From the NCBI RefSeq assembly GCF_004345665.1, contig NZ_SLWR01000004.1, positions 248,001 to 312,000 of the forward strand: a DNA stretch of 64,000 nucleotides, written 5' to 3'. This document shows positions 44,672 to 53,183 of the stretch, piece by piece; the stretch's first letter is position 1, and the number at the start of each line of letters is the position of its first letter. Position numbers and translations under genes: made by a program. Source of the DNA: Kribbella antiqua. Its GTDB lineage: Bacteria > Actinomycetota > Actinomycetes > Propionibacteriales > Kribbellaceae. The notes below the pieces were generated by a model, which saw nothing but the letters and a program-made list of their open reading frames with translations, did not search any database and was not told where the DNA came from.

Positions 44672-45637
44672 ATGGGCCGTCGTTCGGTGTGGGTGTCGTT
44701 GGTGCTCGCGGCGATCTGTGCAGTGCCGGCCGCTGCGGTGAGCGTACGGCCGGAGGAGGCCCCGGCCAGCAGCAACGGTGCGCGCGTCGTGGCCGAGGAA
44801 CAGGTCGGCCCGCGGCTGGTGGACCTCACGGTGGAGTCGCGTGCTCTCGGTAGGACGTCCAAGGTGCGACTCCTCACCCCGGACGGCTGGGACCAGCGAA
44901 AGCGCTGGCCTGTGCTCTACCTCTTGCACGGCTGTTGCGACGACTACGCCAGTTGGACGCGTTCGACCGACGTCGCGAAGCTGGCCGAACTCCGCGACGT
45001 ACTCGTAGTGATGCCAGACGGCGGACCGGTCGGCTGGTACAGCGACTGGCGGAATAGCGGGCCGGCGTGGGAGACGTACCACCTGACCGAGCTCCGCGAG
45101 TTGCTCGAGCAGCACTATGGCGCGGGAGACGACCGAGTGATCGCCGGACTGTCGATGGGCGGTCTGGGCGCACTCCTGTACGCCGCTCACAACCCAGGCA
45201 TGTTCCACGCCGCAGCCAGCTACTCCGGCGTCGTACATCCCTTGTACGACGGCTTCCCCCGTGGGCTGCTGTGGCTCCTCCACGAGTACGGCGAGGAGCC
45301 GCTGGCCATGTGGGGAGACCCGGTCGAACAACGCGACATCTGGGAAGCACACGACCCCTACTACCTCGCGAACCGGCTGCTGACCATCCCGGTCTTCCTG
45401 TCCAGCGGCAACGGCCGTGGCGGACCCTTCGACCAGCAAGGCAGTAAGGACGACCTCGAAGCCGTCCTCTACGAGATGAACAAACAGACCGCCGCGCAAC
45501 TCCAGCAGGCAGGCGTCAATCTGACGACCGACTTCTACGGACCAGGCACCCACACCTGGCCGTACTGGGTGCGCGAGCTCGACCGCTCGCTCCCACTCCT
45601 CCTCTGCGCCCTGGGCAGCGCAGGAGCTTGTGTGTGA
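44672..45637 (+). CDS. Secreted esterase (antigen 85/esterase D-like fold)
   Basis: A 321-residue secreted alpha/beta hydrolase: signal peptide (SVWVSLVLAAICAVPAAAVS), LYLLHGCCDDYASW oxyanion region, VIAGLSMGGLGALLYAAHNPG with nucleophile Ser, and GTHTWPYWVREL containing the catalytic His. It belongs to the putative-esterase family that includes mycolyltransferase-like proteins, but no mycolate role is implied. ATG 44672 has GGGGGTGGG upstream. Confidence 0.85.
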   Translation: MGRRSVWVSLVLAAICAVPAAAVSVRPEEAPASSNGARVVAEEQVGPRLVDLTVESRALGRTSKVRLLTPDGWDQRKRWPVLYLLHGCCDDYASWTRSTDVAKLAELRDVLVVMPDGGPVGWYSDWRNSGPAWETYHLTELRELLEQHYGAGDDRVIAGLSMGGLGALLYAAHNPGMFHAAASYSGVVHPLYDGFPRGLLWLLHEYGEEPLAMWGDPVEQRDIWEAHDPYYLANRLLTIPVFLSSGNGRGGPFDQQGSKDDLEAVLYEMNKQTAAQLQQAGVNLTTDFYGPGTHTWPYWVRELDRSLPLLLCALGSAGACV

Positions 45638-46024
45638 TCAGGTACGACGCGATCGCGCCCGCGGGATCTCCTGCGCGAACTCGACCACGAAGCCGTCGGG
45701 ATCGGCAATGTGCAACGTCCGATGCCCCCACGGCCGATCGGCGGGCCCGCTGAGCACAGCAACCCCCGCAGACGAGAGGCGCGCGGCACAAGCGTCCACG
45801 TCGTCCACCACGAGGACGATCTCCGCAGCCGGCCCAGGCGCCACCGCCCGCCCGGTCAGCCACTCGGCCCGCCGCCGCTCGTACAACGCGAACTTCGTGC
45901 CGTCCGTGCCGAACTCGGCGTACCCGGCATCGGTGAACTTGTACGGCAACCCCACTACGTCCCGGTAGAACGCGATGGAGGCGTCGAGGTCCTCGACGTA
46001 CAAGATGACGTAACCGAGCTCCAC
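45638..46024 (-). CDS. VOC-family (glyoxalase/bleomycin-resistance fold) protein
   Basis: A 128-residue VOC protein with two beta-alpha-beta-beta-beta modules: YVILYVEDLDASIAFYRDVVGL and VLVVDDVDACAARLSSAGV ... TLHIADPDGFVVEFAQE, including the metal-ligand-type Glu at the end. Substrate unknown. GTG start with a leaderless TAGCGT whose TAG is the stop codon of the upstream gene. Confidence 0.88.
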   Translation of the reverse strand: MELGYVILYVEDLDASIAFYRDVVGLPYKFTDAGYAEFGTDGTKFALYERRRAEWLTGRAVAPGPAAEIVLVVDDVDACAARLSSAGVAVLSGPADRPWGHRTLHIADPDGFVVEFAQEIPRARSRRT

Positions 46025-46030
46025 AGCCCT

Positions 46031-46036
46031 ACGCTA
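46031..46036 (-). promoter_or_regulatory. Leaderless promoter -10 of VOC gene (TAGCGT)
   Basis: TAGCGT, spacer AGGGCT, then GTG 46024. The element contains the TAG stop codon (46034-46036) of the upstream gene. Confidence 0.5.
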
Positions 46037-46399
46037 GAACGTCCAGTCCAGTTGGGGTTCTGGGATCTTCAACGTGCGGCCGAATTCCTGGGCTTCAGCG
46101 CGGGCACCGGAGTCGCCGCGGGCATAGCGGAACACCCGGCCCGGGAACACGACGAAGATCTCGTCGTCGTTGTGGAAATCGGCGTACCAGCCTGGTGCGT
46201 CGAGCGCCTCCGACAGTGTCTTCGCCAAGTCCTCGGCACGCGAGTCGTCCACGCCGAACTCCAGGACGGACCAGACCTTTGGCTGATCGGCTGACGCAGT
46301 ACTCATGGCGTAGCGGCTGAGCTTCCGCACCACCAAGGGGATCTCCCCCAGCTCAGTCCCGACTCGAAGGCTCTCCAGAATCACCGCTCCGTCGTACAC
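46034..46399 (-). CDS. Hypothetical cytoplasmic protein
   Basis: A 121-residue protein beginning MYDGAVILESLRVGTELGE, with VWSVLEFGVDDSRAEDLAKTLSEAL and EIFVVFPGRVFRYARGD; small alpha/beta character, no signal or helix. I do not recognise the family. GTG start with GAGGAG at Shine-Dalgarno distance. Confidence 0.65.
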   Translation of the reverse strand: MYDGAVILESLRVGTELGEIPLVVRKLSRYAMSTASADQPKVWSVLEFGVDDSRAEDLAKTLSEALDAPGWYADFHNDDEIFVVFPGRVFRYARGDSGARAEAQEFGRTLKIPEPQLDWTF

Positions 46400-46529
46400 G
46401 CCAATCTCCTCTCAAGAGCGTCATCAGGAGACTACGCACCGCCACCGACAGAAAGTGTCAAAGTGGGCAAGGCGACTCCGACCAAGCGGTGAGGGCCGGG
46501 CAACGGCCCCAGACTTCATGGAGGTAGTC

Positions 46530-47159
46530 ATGCCCAGAGTTCGAGTGCACAACTTCACCGTCACCGTCGACGGGTTCGGCGCCGGCGTCGGCCAGCGACT
46601 GGAGGCGCCGTTCGGGGACGGGGTGGACGGGCTGCACGACTGGATGTTCGCGGCGATGGAGGACAAGGCGAACGGCAAGGGCGGGATCGACGCCGGGCGG
46701 GTCGGCGCCTGGGAGGAGGGCATCGGGGCGACGATCATGGGCCGGAACATGTTCGGCCCGGTGCGTGGTCCGTGGCGGGACGACTCCTGGAAGGGCTGGT
46801 GGGGCGACAACCCGCCGTACCACCATGACGTTTTCGTCCACACGCATCACCCGCGGGAGGCGTTCGCGATGGAGGGCGGTACGACGTTCCACTTCACCGA
46901 CGAACCGGTCGAGGCGGTTCTGGAGCGAGCGCTCGAGGCGGCCGGTGGGCAGGACGTCATCATCGCGGGTGGGGCGGCAACCATTCAGCAGTACCTGCGC
47001 GCCGGCCTGATCGACGAGCTCAACATCGTCGTGGCCCCGCTGCTCGCGGGCGCCGGTGAGCGGCTGTTCGACAACGTCACCGAGGCGATGCGCAACTACC
47101 AGGTGACCGAGATGGTCAGCTCCCCCGCCGCCACCCACGTTCGTCTGCAGCGTCGATAA
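46530..47159 (+). CDS. Dihydrofolate reductase/RibD C-terminal-family protein
   Basis: A 209-residue RibD_C-type reductase: VHNFTVTVDGFGAGVGQ at the N-terminus, GIGATIMGRNMFGP and DVIIAGGAATIQQYLRAGLIDELNIVVAPLLAGAGERLF, the NADPH-binding core. These proteins are usually annotated dihydrofolate reductase family but their substrates are mostly unknown. ATG 46530 has GGAGG five nt upstream. Confidence 0.88.
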   Translation: MPRVRVHNFTVTVDGFGAGVGQRLEAPFGDGVDGLHDWMFAAMEDKANGKGGIDAGRVGAWEEGIGATIMGRNMFGPVRGPWRDDSWKGWWGDNPPYHHDVFVHTHHPREAFAMEGGTTFHFTDEPVEAVLERALEAAGGQDVIIAGGAATIQQYLRAGLIDELNIVVAPLLAGAGERLFDNVTEAMRNYQVTEMVSSPAATHVRLQRR

Positions 47160-47160
47160 T
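47155..47160 (+). promoter_or_regulatory. Leaderless promoter -10 of phzF-like gene (GATAAT)
   Basis: GATAAT, spacer GCTCGG, then ATG 47167. It overlaps the stop codon of the preceding reductase gene. Confidence 0.45.
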
Positions 47161-47166
47161 GCTCGG

Positions 47167-47994
47167 ATGACGCAAGTACTGCGATACACGGCCTTCACCA
47201 CTGATCCGGCTGGCGGCAACCCCGCTGGAGTCGTACTCGATGCGCGCGGGCTGGATGACGATGCCATGCAGGCGATCGCGGCCGAGGTCGGCTACTCCGA
47301 GACGGCGTTCCTCACCGGCGACGAAACGATTCGCTACTTCTCCCCGAAGGCCGAGGTGCCGTTCTGCGGACACGCGACGGTTGCGACCGCGGTCGCATTG
47401 GCGGAGCGGAACGGGCCGGGCTCGATGACCTTCTCGACGGCAAGCGGTCCCGTCCCGGTCAGCGTTGAGAAATCGGCGGATGGACTGCGGGCCACGTTGA
47501 CCAGTGTCGAGCCGTACGTCGAAGCGGTCAGCGACGTCGCTGAGGCGTTGGACATTCTCGGCTGGCGCGCGGACGAGCTCGATCCCGCGTTGCCGCCGTA
47601 CATCGCGTACGGCGGGGCGCGGCATCTGGTGCTGAGTGCGTCGACACGGCAACGACTTGCGGAGCTGGAGTACGACTTCGATCGGCTGCTCGGCTACATG
47701 CTGGAGCGGGATCTTACGACGGTGCAGCTGGTGTGGCGGGAGTCCGCTCACACCTTCCATGTGCGGGATCCGTTCCCGGTCGGCGGCGTGGTCGAGGATC
47801 CGGCGACAGGTGCCGCCGCGGCCGCGTTCGGCGCCTACTTGCGCGAACTCGGCCTGGTCCAGCCTCCGGCGGTGCTCACGCTGTACCAAGGCCAGGACAT
47901 GGGCCGCCCGAGCGAGATCCAGGTCGAGCTGCGCCCCGACGACACCCGAGTCCGCGTGAGCGGAACCGCCGTACCGATTCCCGATCTCGCCTGA
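47167..47994 (+). CDS. PhzF-family isomerase/epimerase
   Basis: A 275-residue PhzF protein: YTAFTTDPAGGNPAGVVLDA, the catalytic-Glu region VGYSETAFLT, KAEVPFCGHATVATAVAL and the C-terminal repeat GGVVEDPATGAAAAAFGAYL. The fold is that of diaminopimelate epimerase, but natural substrates of stand-alone members are seldom known. No phenazine genes are nearby. Confidence 0.92.
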   Translation: MTQVLRYTAFTTDPAGGNPAGVVLDARGLDDDAMQAIAAEVGYSETAFLTGDETIRYFSPKAEVPFCGHATVATAVALAERNGPGSMTFSTASGPVPVSVEKSADGLRATLTSVEPYVEAVSDVAEALDILGWRADELDPALPPYIAYGGARHLVLSASTRQRLAELEYDFDRLLGYMLERDLTTVQLVWRESAHTFHVRDPFPVGGVVEDPATGAAAAAFGAYLRELGLVQPPAVLTLYQGQDMGRPSEIQVELRPDDTRVRVSGTAVPIPDLA

Positions 47995-48010
47995 CCGGCG
48001 CGGCCGAGGC

Positions 48011-49060
48011 TCAGGGGACTCGGGTGAGCCACTCCTCGGTGCCGAACTTCGAGGCGACGCGGTCTTCGGCAACGGAAACGGTTGCGGCGTCGATCGCCCC
48101 GGGAGTCAGGCCGTAGCGACTCGCGAAGGAAGCGACGAGACGGTCGATCACGTCGGCGCGGTCGAGGCCGGTCTGGCTGCGCAGCGGATCGACCCGTTTG
48201 TTGGCGCTGGTGGTGCCTTTGTCGGAGAGCTTCTCGCGGCCGATCCGCAGCACCTCCAGCATCTTCGCGGCGTCCATGTCGTAGGCCATCGTCACGTGAT
48301 GCAGTACGGCACCACCCGCGAACCGCTTCTGCGCCGCGCCGGCGATCTTCCCGGCCGGTGAGGTGATGTCGTTGATCGGCTGGTAGGTCGCCGCGATGCC
48401 GAGCTCGTTGAGCGCGCCGATCACCCAGTCGTCCAGGAACGCGTACGACTCGACGTACGACAGCCCGGAGACCAGCGATTCGGGCACGTAGAGCGAGTAC
48501 GTGATGGTGTTGCCTGGTTCAACGAACATGGCGCCGCCACCGCTGATCCGCCGTACGACGGTGACGTCATGCTTCTCGGCTCCGGCCAGGTCGACCTCGT
48601 TGCGCAGCGACTGGAAGCTGCCGATGATCACCGCGTTGGACGCCCACTCCCAGATCCGGAGCGTCGGCGCGCGCTCACCGGAGCCGACCTGCTCCGCCAG
48701 CACCTCGTCGAGCGCCATCTGCAGAGCAGGCTCCCGCGGTACGTCGTGCACGAACTCCCACTGGTGATCCCGCCAACCAGTCGCACCCGTCAGAGCACGT
48801 CGTACGGCGACCGCGACAGCTTCCGGCGAGAACCCGAGCATCTCGACGCCATCACCCAGTACGGCGCGAACCCGCGCAGCCACCTGCGCCGCCGGCGTCG
48901 CCACCGGGAGACCGGCCAGGGCACCGTTGATGCGCTCCAGCGCGTCATCCGGTTCGAGGAAGAAGTCCCCGCTGATCTGAGCCCGCCGCACATGCTCGTC
49001 GACGACCTCCAAGTCGGCGACAACCAACTTCCCACCCGGCACCTTGTACTCACCATGCAT
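48011..49060 (-). CDS. Lipoate-protein ligase A family protein with N-terminal accessory domain
   Basis: A 349-residue lipoate/biotin ligase-fold protein: residues about 1-90 resemble the lipoate-ligase accessory domain (HGEYKVPGGKLVVADLEV, LERINGALAGLP), followed by the catalytic domain with RIWEWASNAVIIGSFQS, VVRRISGGGAMF and NDITSPAGKIAGAAQKR. It attaches lipoate or octanoate to carrier proteins of 2-oxoacid dehydrogenases. The accessory domain precedes the catalytic domain, the reverse of E. coli LplA. ATG 49060 is preferred to the longer frame. Confidence 0.85.
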   Translation of the reverse strand: MHGEYKVPGGKLVVADLEVVDEHVRRAQISGDFFLEPDDALERINGALAGLPVATPAAQVAARVRAVLGDGVEMLGFSPEAVAVAVRRALTGATGWRDHQWEFVHDVPREPALQMALDEVLAEQVGSGERAPTLRIWEWASNAVIIGSFQSLRNEVDLAGAEKHDVTVVRRISGGGAMFVEPGNTITYSLYVPESLVSGLSYVESYAFLDDWVIGALNELGIAATYQPINDITSPAGKIAGAAQKRFAGGAVLHHVTMAYDMDAAKMLEVLRIGREKLSDKGTTSANKRVDPLRSQTGLDRADVIDRLVASFASRYGLTPGAIDAATVSVAEDRVASKFGTEEWLTRVP

Positions 49061-49099
49061 ATCCGGTGACAACCCAGGCAGCTGAGCGGATGTTCCCTG

Positions 49100-49372
49100 T
49101 TATGGCTCGAGGACGAGCCGGACGTGGTCGCCCACCGCCGCGCCCGCGGACTTCAAGGCAGCCTTGCTGACTCCGACGCAGAAGCCGCCGCCGGCGACGA
49201 GCATGGTGCTGCCGGCGAATTCCGCTCCGTTGAGCGTGCCGCTGACCCGCCGCTGCTTGCGTCCACCTAGCTGCGCGACACACTCAGCCGGTACGTCGAC
49301 TACGGCCAAGCCGCCGGGTTTGTCCTCGTTGAAGCGGCGAACCGTGCCGGTGAACTCCACAGTTGCGGCCAT
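49100..49372 (-). CDS. DUF1905 domain protein
   Basis: A 90-residue DUF1905 protein: VEFTGTVRRFNEDKPGGLAVVDVPAE, RVSGTLNGAEFAGSTMLVAGGGFCVGVSKAALKSAGAAVGDHVRL. A small beta-barrel-like family of unknown function. ATG with GAGGAG eight nt upstream. Forty bp upstream of the lipoate ligase on the same strand, possibly co-transcribed. Confidence 0.85.
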   Translation of the reverse strand: MAATVEFTGTVRRFNEDKPGGLAVVDVPAECVAQLGGRKQRRVSGTLNGAEFAGSTMLVAGGGFCVGVSKAALKSAGAAVGDHVRLVLEP

Positions 49373-49401
49373 GTCCGCTCCTCTTCAAGGCCACTTCAGC
49401 C

Positions 49402-49407
49402 TACACT
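49402..49407 (+). promoter_or_regulatory. Leaderless promoter -10 of hemerythrin gene (TACACT)
   Basis: TACACT, spacer CCGAGGC, then ATG 49415. Confidence 0.5.
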
Positions 49408-49414
49408 CCGAGGC

Positions 49415-50047
49415 ATGGCGGAGATGAGCATGAACAAGGCGATTCACGCGGCGTTCCGGCGGGACTTGCAGCGGTTCGTGGACGCGTTGCAGCGGTTCTC
49501 GCCGGGGGATCAGCCGCGGGCTGCGCAGTTGACGACGGCGTGGGCCAACTTCGACGCGCAGCTGACGAACCACCACGAAGGTGAGCACGAGATCGCTTGG
49601 CCGGCGCTGGAAGCGGTCGGGGTGAGCCACGAACTGCTGACTCAGATGGACGCCGAGCACGACACGATGGCGGCGGCGCTGGCCGAGGTACGCCGTGCGA
49701 TGGCCGAATTCCGCCGTACGGCGGGAACCGAGGACACGGCGGCTGCGCTGGCGGCGATGCAAGAACTCCAGCGGGTGACCGTGCAGCACATGGATCATGA
49801 GGAAGCCGAGATCGAGCCGGTCTACCTGGCGAACCAGAACTCCGCCGAGATGAAGGCGATGGGCCGCCAGTTCGCGAAGGTCTCCCCGTCCCAGGGCGGC
49901 ACCTTCTTCGCCTGGGCCCTCGACGGAGCCGGCCCAGAAGAATCAGCCGCCATCACCAGCACCGTCCCCGGCCCCGTCCTCACCATCATCAACGGCCTCT
50001 TCGGCCGCACCTACCGCAAAACCGTAGCCCCGGTCTGGCGCAACTAA
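49415..50047 (+). CDS. Hemerythrin HHE-domain protein
   Basis: A 210-residue protein with a four-helix hemerythrin-like bundle: conserved ligands appear in AIHAAFRRDLQRF, LTNHHEGEHEIAWPAL, MDAEHDTM and VQHMDHEEAEIEPVY, consistent with a non-haem di-iron site that could bind O2 or NO. A hydrophobic C-terminal extension (SAAITSTVPGPVLTIINGLFGRTYRK) follows. Cytoplasmic; physiological role unknown. Confidence 0.88.
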   Translation: MAEMSMNKAIHAAFRRDLQRFVDALQRFSPGDQPRAAQLTTAWANFDAQLTNHHEGEHEIAWPALEAVGVSHELLTQMDAEHDTMAAALAEVRRAMAEFRRTAGTEDTAAALAAMQELQRVTVQHMDHEEAEIEPVYLANQNSAEMKAMGRQFAKVSPSQGGTFFAWALDGAGPEESAAITSTVPGPVLTIINGLFGRTYRKTVAPVWRN

Positions 50048-51648
50048 CCGGTCGGAAGGATCACCGCCGATGGGTGGTTTGGGCCGTGGTGGATGGTTTG
50101 GGTTGCTGGGGTGAGGGTGGTGGCGGTGAGGCGAGGGTCGCCGGTGCCGGGGTTGCGGGCGTAGCGGGGGTGGGCGCCGCTGGAGAGTTGGATTCGGATG
50201 CGGTGGCCGGATTTGAAGCGGTGGGCGGTTGGCCAGAGGGTGACTGTGGCCGGGGCTAGGGTGTCGGCGTTGGTAAGGCTGACTAGGCCGTCGCAGACGT
50301 TGTAGGAGTGGCCGTCGGGGTCGACGTCGCAGAGGCGGACGAAGAGGTCGGCGTACGGGAGGCTCGACTGGAACCAGATCTCGGCGCTGATCTCCCCGAC
50401 CACCTCGACGTCCTGCTCGAGCGGAGGTGTCGTAAAGGTCAGTACGTCGGAACGCGCCTCCAGGGCGGCGTTGTCGACACGGCCGCTGGAGCCGCGCACC
50501 ATCCGCACGCCACCGACCGCAGGAGTCGGGTCAGCCGGGTCGTAGCGGTACTCGCTCCTTCCTGAGACTGCGGGCGCGCTGGTCGAGAGCCCGCCGTCCG
50601 AGGCGAGGTGGAAGCGCTGCGGCGTGTAGCCCGGCGGCGGCCACGAGTCGAAGTCGCGCCACGCCTCCTCGCCCATCACGTACAGGCGAACCGGCGCCCG
50701 CTCCGGCGGCTCGACCCCTCGTGCGTGTGCCAGGCCGAAGTCGATCGCCTCCTGCATCATCGAGCCATCCATGGTGAGATGCGTCCACGGGCCGACGGTC
50801 AGCCGCGGCTTGCGACCGGCATCCTGCAGGATCTTGAAGTCCCGCAGCTGACCGGGCAGGAAGATGTCGTACCAGCCGCCGACCGAGCTGACCGGCACCG
50901 TCACCTCCGCGACCCGCTCGCGGTGATCGATCCCGTCCCAGTGCGAGTGCTCGGCGTCGTACGCCAGGATGTTCTGGATGTAGTCGTCGCGCTGCCCGAT
51001 CGCCGCCATATCGGCCTCGCCGAGCGGCAGCGTGTCCATTGCCCGGCGCGTACGGCGACCGCCGGTGAGCATCCGCAGCATCGCACCACGCCGCTCCTGA
51101 CCCGCCACCTGCACGCCCCAGCCGAACGGCGTCTCCAGCGAGAACCCGTCCTTCCGAAGGAACTCCAGCGTCAGCGCCGACTCCGTCACCTGCGGAATCA
51201 TCGCCTTGACCTCGGCCGGCAACTGATCCGCGATCGCCCACTGCACATAGCCGAGATAGCTGGCCCCGATCAGCACCATCGAGTCGCCGAACCACGGCTG
51301 CTTCACCACCCACTCGACCGTCGCGAGACCGTCCGCGCGCTCGTTCCGCAGCGGGTCGAAGACCCCACCCGACCCGAAGGTCCCGCGCACGCTCTGGATC
51401 AGCACCTGATACCCACGCTCGGCCAGCGGACGCGCCATCATAGTCGCGATCATCCCGGCCCGCCCGTACGGGCTCCGGAGCAACGCCGTCGGCAACGATT
51501 CCCCGCCGGCCCGCGGCGCCCACCGATCCGCAAGCAACTCCACACCATCCGGCATCGGAACCCGGAGATCCCGCTGTACGACGACATCGCGCGTCGCCGG
51601 CGGGCCGATTCTCAACATGCGCTCGACGAGATGACTGGCCAGCTTCAT
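50044..51648 (-). CDS. CocE/NonD-family hydrolase (X-Pro dipeptidyl-peptidase-like)
   Basis: A 534-residue alpha/beta hydrolase of the CocE/X-Pro acyl-peptidase family: VPMPDGVELLADRWAPR, SVRGTFGSGG, the nucleophile elbow LIGASYLGYVQWA, GGWYDIFLPGQ (Asp region), LTVGPWTHL and the C-terminal jelly-roll (EISAEIWFQSSLPYADLFVRL, GHRIRIQLSSGAHP). It acts on esters or acyl-peptides; substrate unknown. ATG 51648 shares one base with the TetR stop (TGATG) and has GGAGG upstream, so the pair is one operon. Confidence 0.92.
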   Translation of the reverse strand: MKLASHLVERMLRIGPPATRDVVVQRDLRVPMPDGVELLADRWAPRAGGESLPTALLRSPYGRAGMIATMMARPLAERGYQVLIQSVRGTFGSGGVFDPLRNERADGLATVEWVVKQPWFGDSMVLIGASYLGYVQWAIADQLPAEVKAMIPQVTESALTLEFLRKDGFSLETPFGWGVQVAGQERRGAMLRMLTGGRRTRRAMDTLPLGEADMAAIGQRDDYIQNILAYDAEHSHWDGIDHRERVAEVTVPVSSVGGWYDIFLPGQLRDFKILQDAGRKPRLTVGPWTHLTMDGSMMQEAIDFGLAHARGVEPPERAPVRLYVMGEEAWRDFDSWPPPGYTPQRFHLASDGGLSTSAPAVSGRSEYRYDPADPTPAVGGVRMVRGSSGRVDNAALEARSDVLTFTTPPLEQDVEVVGEISAEIWFQSSLPYADLFVRLCDVDPDGHSYNVCDGLVSLTNADTLAPATVTLWPTAHRFKSGHRIRIQLSSGAHPRYARNPGTGDPRLTATTLTPATQTIHHGPNHPSAVILPTG

Positions 51649-52214
51649 CAGACCTCCGGGTTGATTGCCCTCAGCAACTTCATGAGCCGGGCCGCGAACG
51701 CCTCCACGTCGAGGGGTTCCGGTCCGTTGATGATCCAGTCGTTGATCACCGCCGCCCAGCCGCCGGTGACGAACATGGTGAGATCGTCCACGACGTCGGC
51801 CCGCACGCCCGGCATCCGCCGTACGAGCTCGCGATTGAAGGGGCTGAGCAGGTCGCTCAACGCGATCGTCAGGCGGTAGGCGCACGGGCCGGTCAGCATC
51901 GCGCGATAGAAGGCCCGGTGCCGCGCGAAGTGCTGTAGCGCGGCCGCTATCCCCTTGGCAGCGACCTCACGATCGGGATTGTTCGGTTCCGCGAGGTCGC
52001 GGCGGGCCAGGTCGACCGCCGCCTCCAGCAGGAGGCTGTCGCGGTCGCCGAACTGCTGGTAGATCAGCTGCCGGCTGACGTCTGCCGCTTCGGCCAGCTC
52101 CGACACGGCGACGTTCGTCGTACCGCGCTCGCCCACCAGCTCCACAGCGGCTCGGCACAGGGCGGATCGTGACCGCCGCACCCGCCGGTCGGTGCTCACC
52201 TCGCCGACACTCAT
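51648..52214 (-). CDS. TetR-family transcriptional regulator
   Basis: A 188-residue TetR-type regulator: helix-turn-helix VAVSELAEAADVSRQLIYQQFGDRDSLLLEA and an effector domain rich in hydrophobic helices. It is translationally coupled to the CocE hydrolase, which it probably controls. Leaderless TAAAGT promoter; an A/T-run inverted repeat overlaps the promoter as probable operator. Confidence 0.9.
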   Translation of the reverse strand: MSVGEVSTDRRVRRSRSALCRAAVELVGERGTTNVAVSELAEAADVSRQLIYQQFGDRDSLLLEAAVDLARRDLAEPNNPDREVAAKGIAAALQHFARHRAFYRAMLTGPCAYRLTIALSDLLSPFNRELVRRMPGVRADVVDDLTMFVTGGWAAVINDWIINGPEPLDVEAFAARLMKLLRAINPEV

Positions 52215-52220
52215 GCCGAT

Positions 52221-52246
52221 ACTTTACACCTGTCAAAAAACTAACA
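52221..52246 (-). promoter_or_regulatory. Leaderless promoter (TAAAGT) with TetR operator
   Basis: TAAAGT (52221-52226), spacer ATCGGC, then ATG 52214. Just upstream TGTTA-N6-TGACA (52231-52246) is an inverted repeat with one mismatch in an unusually AT-rich block. Confidence 0.55.
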
Positions 52247-52250
52247 AGCG

Positions 52251-53183
52251 TCAACGACAGGTGAGGGTGTAGTCGCGGGAGGACTCCTTTGAGTTGGGTT
52301 CGTCGACGACAAGGGTCTGGGTGAACGCGACCGGCGCGCCGGAGGAAGCGGTGGGCTGGACCGTGGCCCGGACGGTCTTCGTACCGGCGCCGGCGAACTC
52401 GACCGAGATGGGCTCGGAGTCCGTCGTCAGCGTCGACTCCCAGTGATAGCTGACGGTCGCCTTGTCGTCCGTCGTGATCACGGCCTGCAGGGTGATCGGC
52501 TGACTGCAGTCGACCGTGCTCGCCTCGAGCTTCCCGATCTCGACGTCGGTCACCGGCCCACCGCCACCACGCAGCAGCAGATACCAGGTGGTCGCCGACA
52601 GTGCGAGGACCAGCACCACGACCAGAGCGACGTTCCTCAGCACAGCCGGCGACGCTGGTTCGGTGGCAGGCGCGACGGGTGCGCTCGCCGGTATAACAAC
52701 GGGAGGCGCGACGTCGGCAGGTGGAGGCTGAGAGGGTACGCGCGACGGCGGCGCGCCCGCCGAGCGCAGTACGAACGCTTTCGAGGTCTGACGTTCGAAA
52801 CCCGACTCGTCGGCCAGAAAGCGCTGGTACGTCCGGATCGCCTCGTTCCTCGCCAGCGCGAAGTCCGCCTCGTCCACCGCACCGACCCCAGCGCCCCGGA
52901 CCACGAATCCGTACAGCAACTCCAGCGGCCGGCCGAACTCGTCAGTCACCGGCTCCCCCGGGAGAACGTCTTCGGTCAGTCGCTCCGTTCGATACACCAG
53001 TACGACGTCGCCGGCAGCCAACCCGTGGATCGTGGTGATCGTGGTCGTCGGCTCACCACCGGTCGCCTGATCCAGTACGCCGTACTCGTTGCTCTCAGCA
53101 AGGAAGTCCGGGACGAGCAGCGACTGGTATCCCCGGCGCCGGCCGCGGGCGACGAGGAACGTCCAGCCGTACACCGCGGTCAC
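52251..53183 (-). CDS. Single-pass membrane protein with external Ig-like domain, third gene of caspase operon
   Basis: A 310-residue protein: an N-terminal cytoplasmic domain (about residues 1-140, LVYRTERLTEDVLPGEPVTDEFGRP), a Pro/Ala-rich linker (143-180), one transmembrane helix (184-204, VALVVVLVLALSATTWYLLL) and a C-terminal beta-rich domain with paired Cys (STVDCSQPITLQAVITTDDKATVSYHWES ... YTLTC) resembling an Ig/PKD-like fold. GTG 53183 overlaps the caspase-GTPase stop by four bases (GTGA). No family recognised for the N-terminal domain. It may be an outward-facing sensor for the system. Confidence 0.75.
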   Translation of the reverse strand: MTAVYGWTFLVARGRRRGYQSLLVPDFLAESNEYGVLDQATGGEPTTTITTIHGLAAGDVVLVYRTERLTEDVLPGEPVTDEFGRPLELLYGFVVRGAGVGAVDEADFALARNEAIRTYQRFLADESGFERQTSKAFVLRSAGAPPSRVPSQPPPADVAPPVVIPASAPVAPATEPASPAVLRNVALVVVLVLALSATTWYLLLRGGGGPVTDVEIGKLEASTVDCSQPITLQAVITTDDKATVSYHWESTLTTDSEPISVEFAGAGTKTVRATVQPTASSGAPVAFTQTLVVDEPNSKESSRDYTLTCR

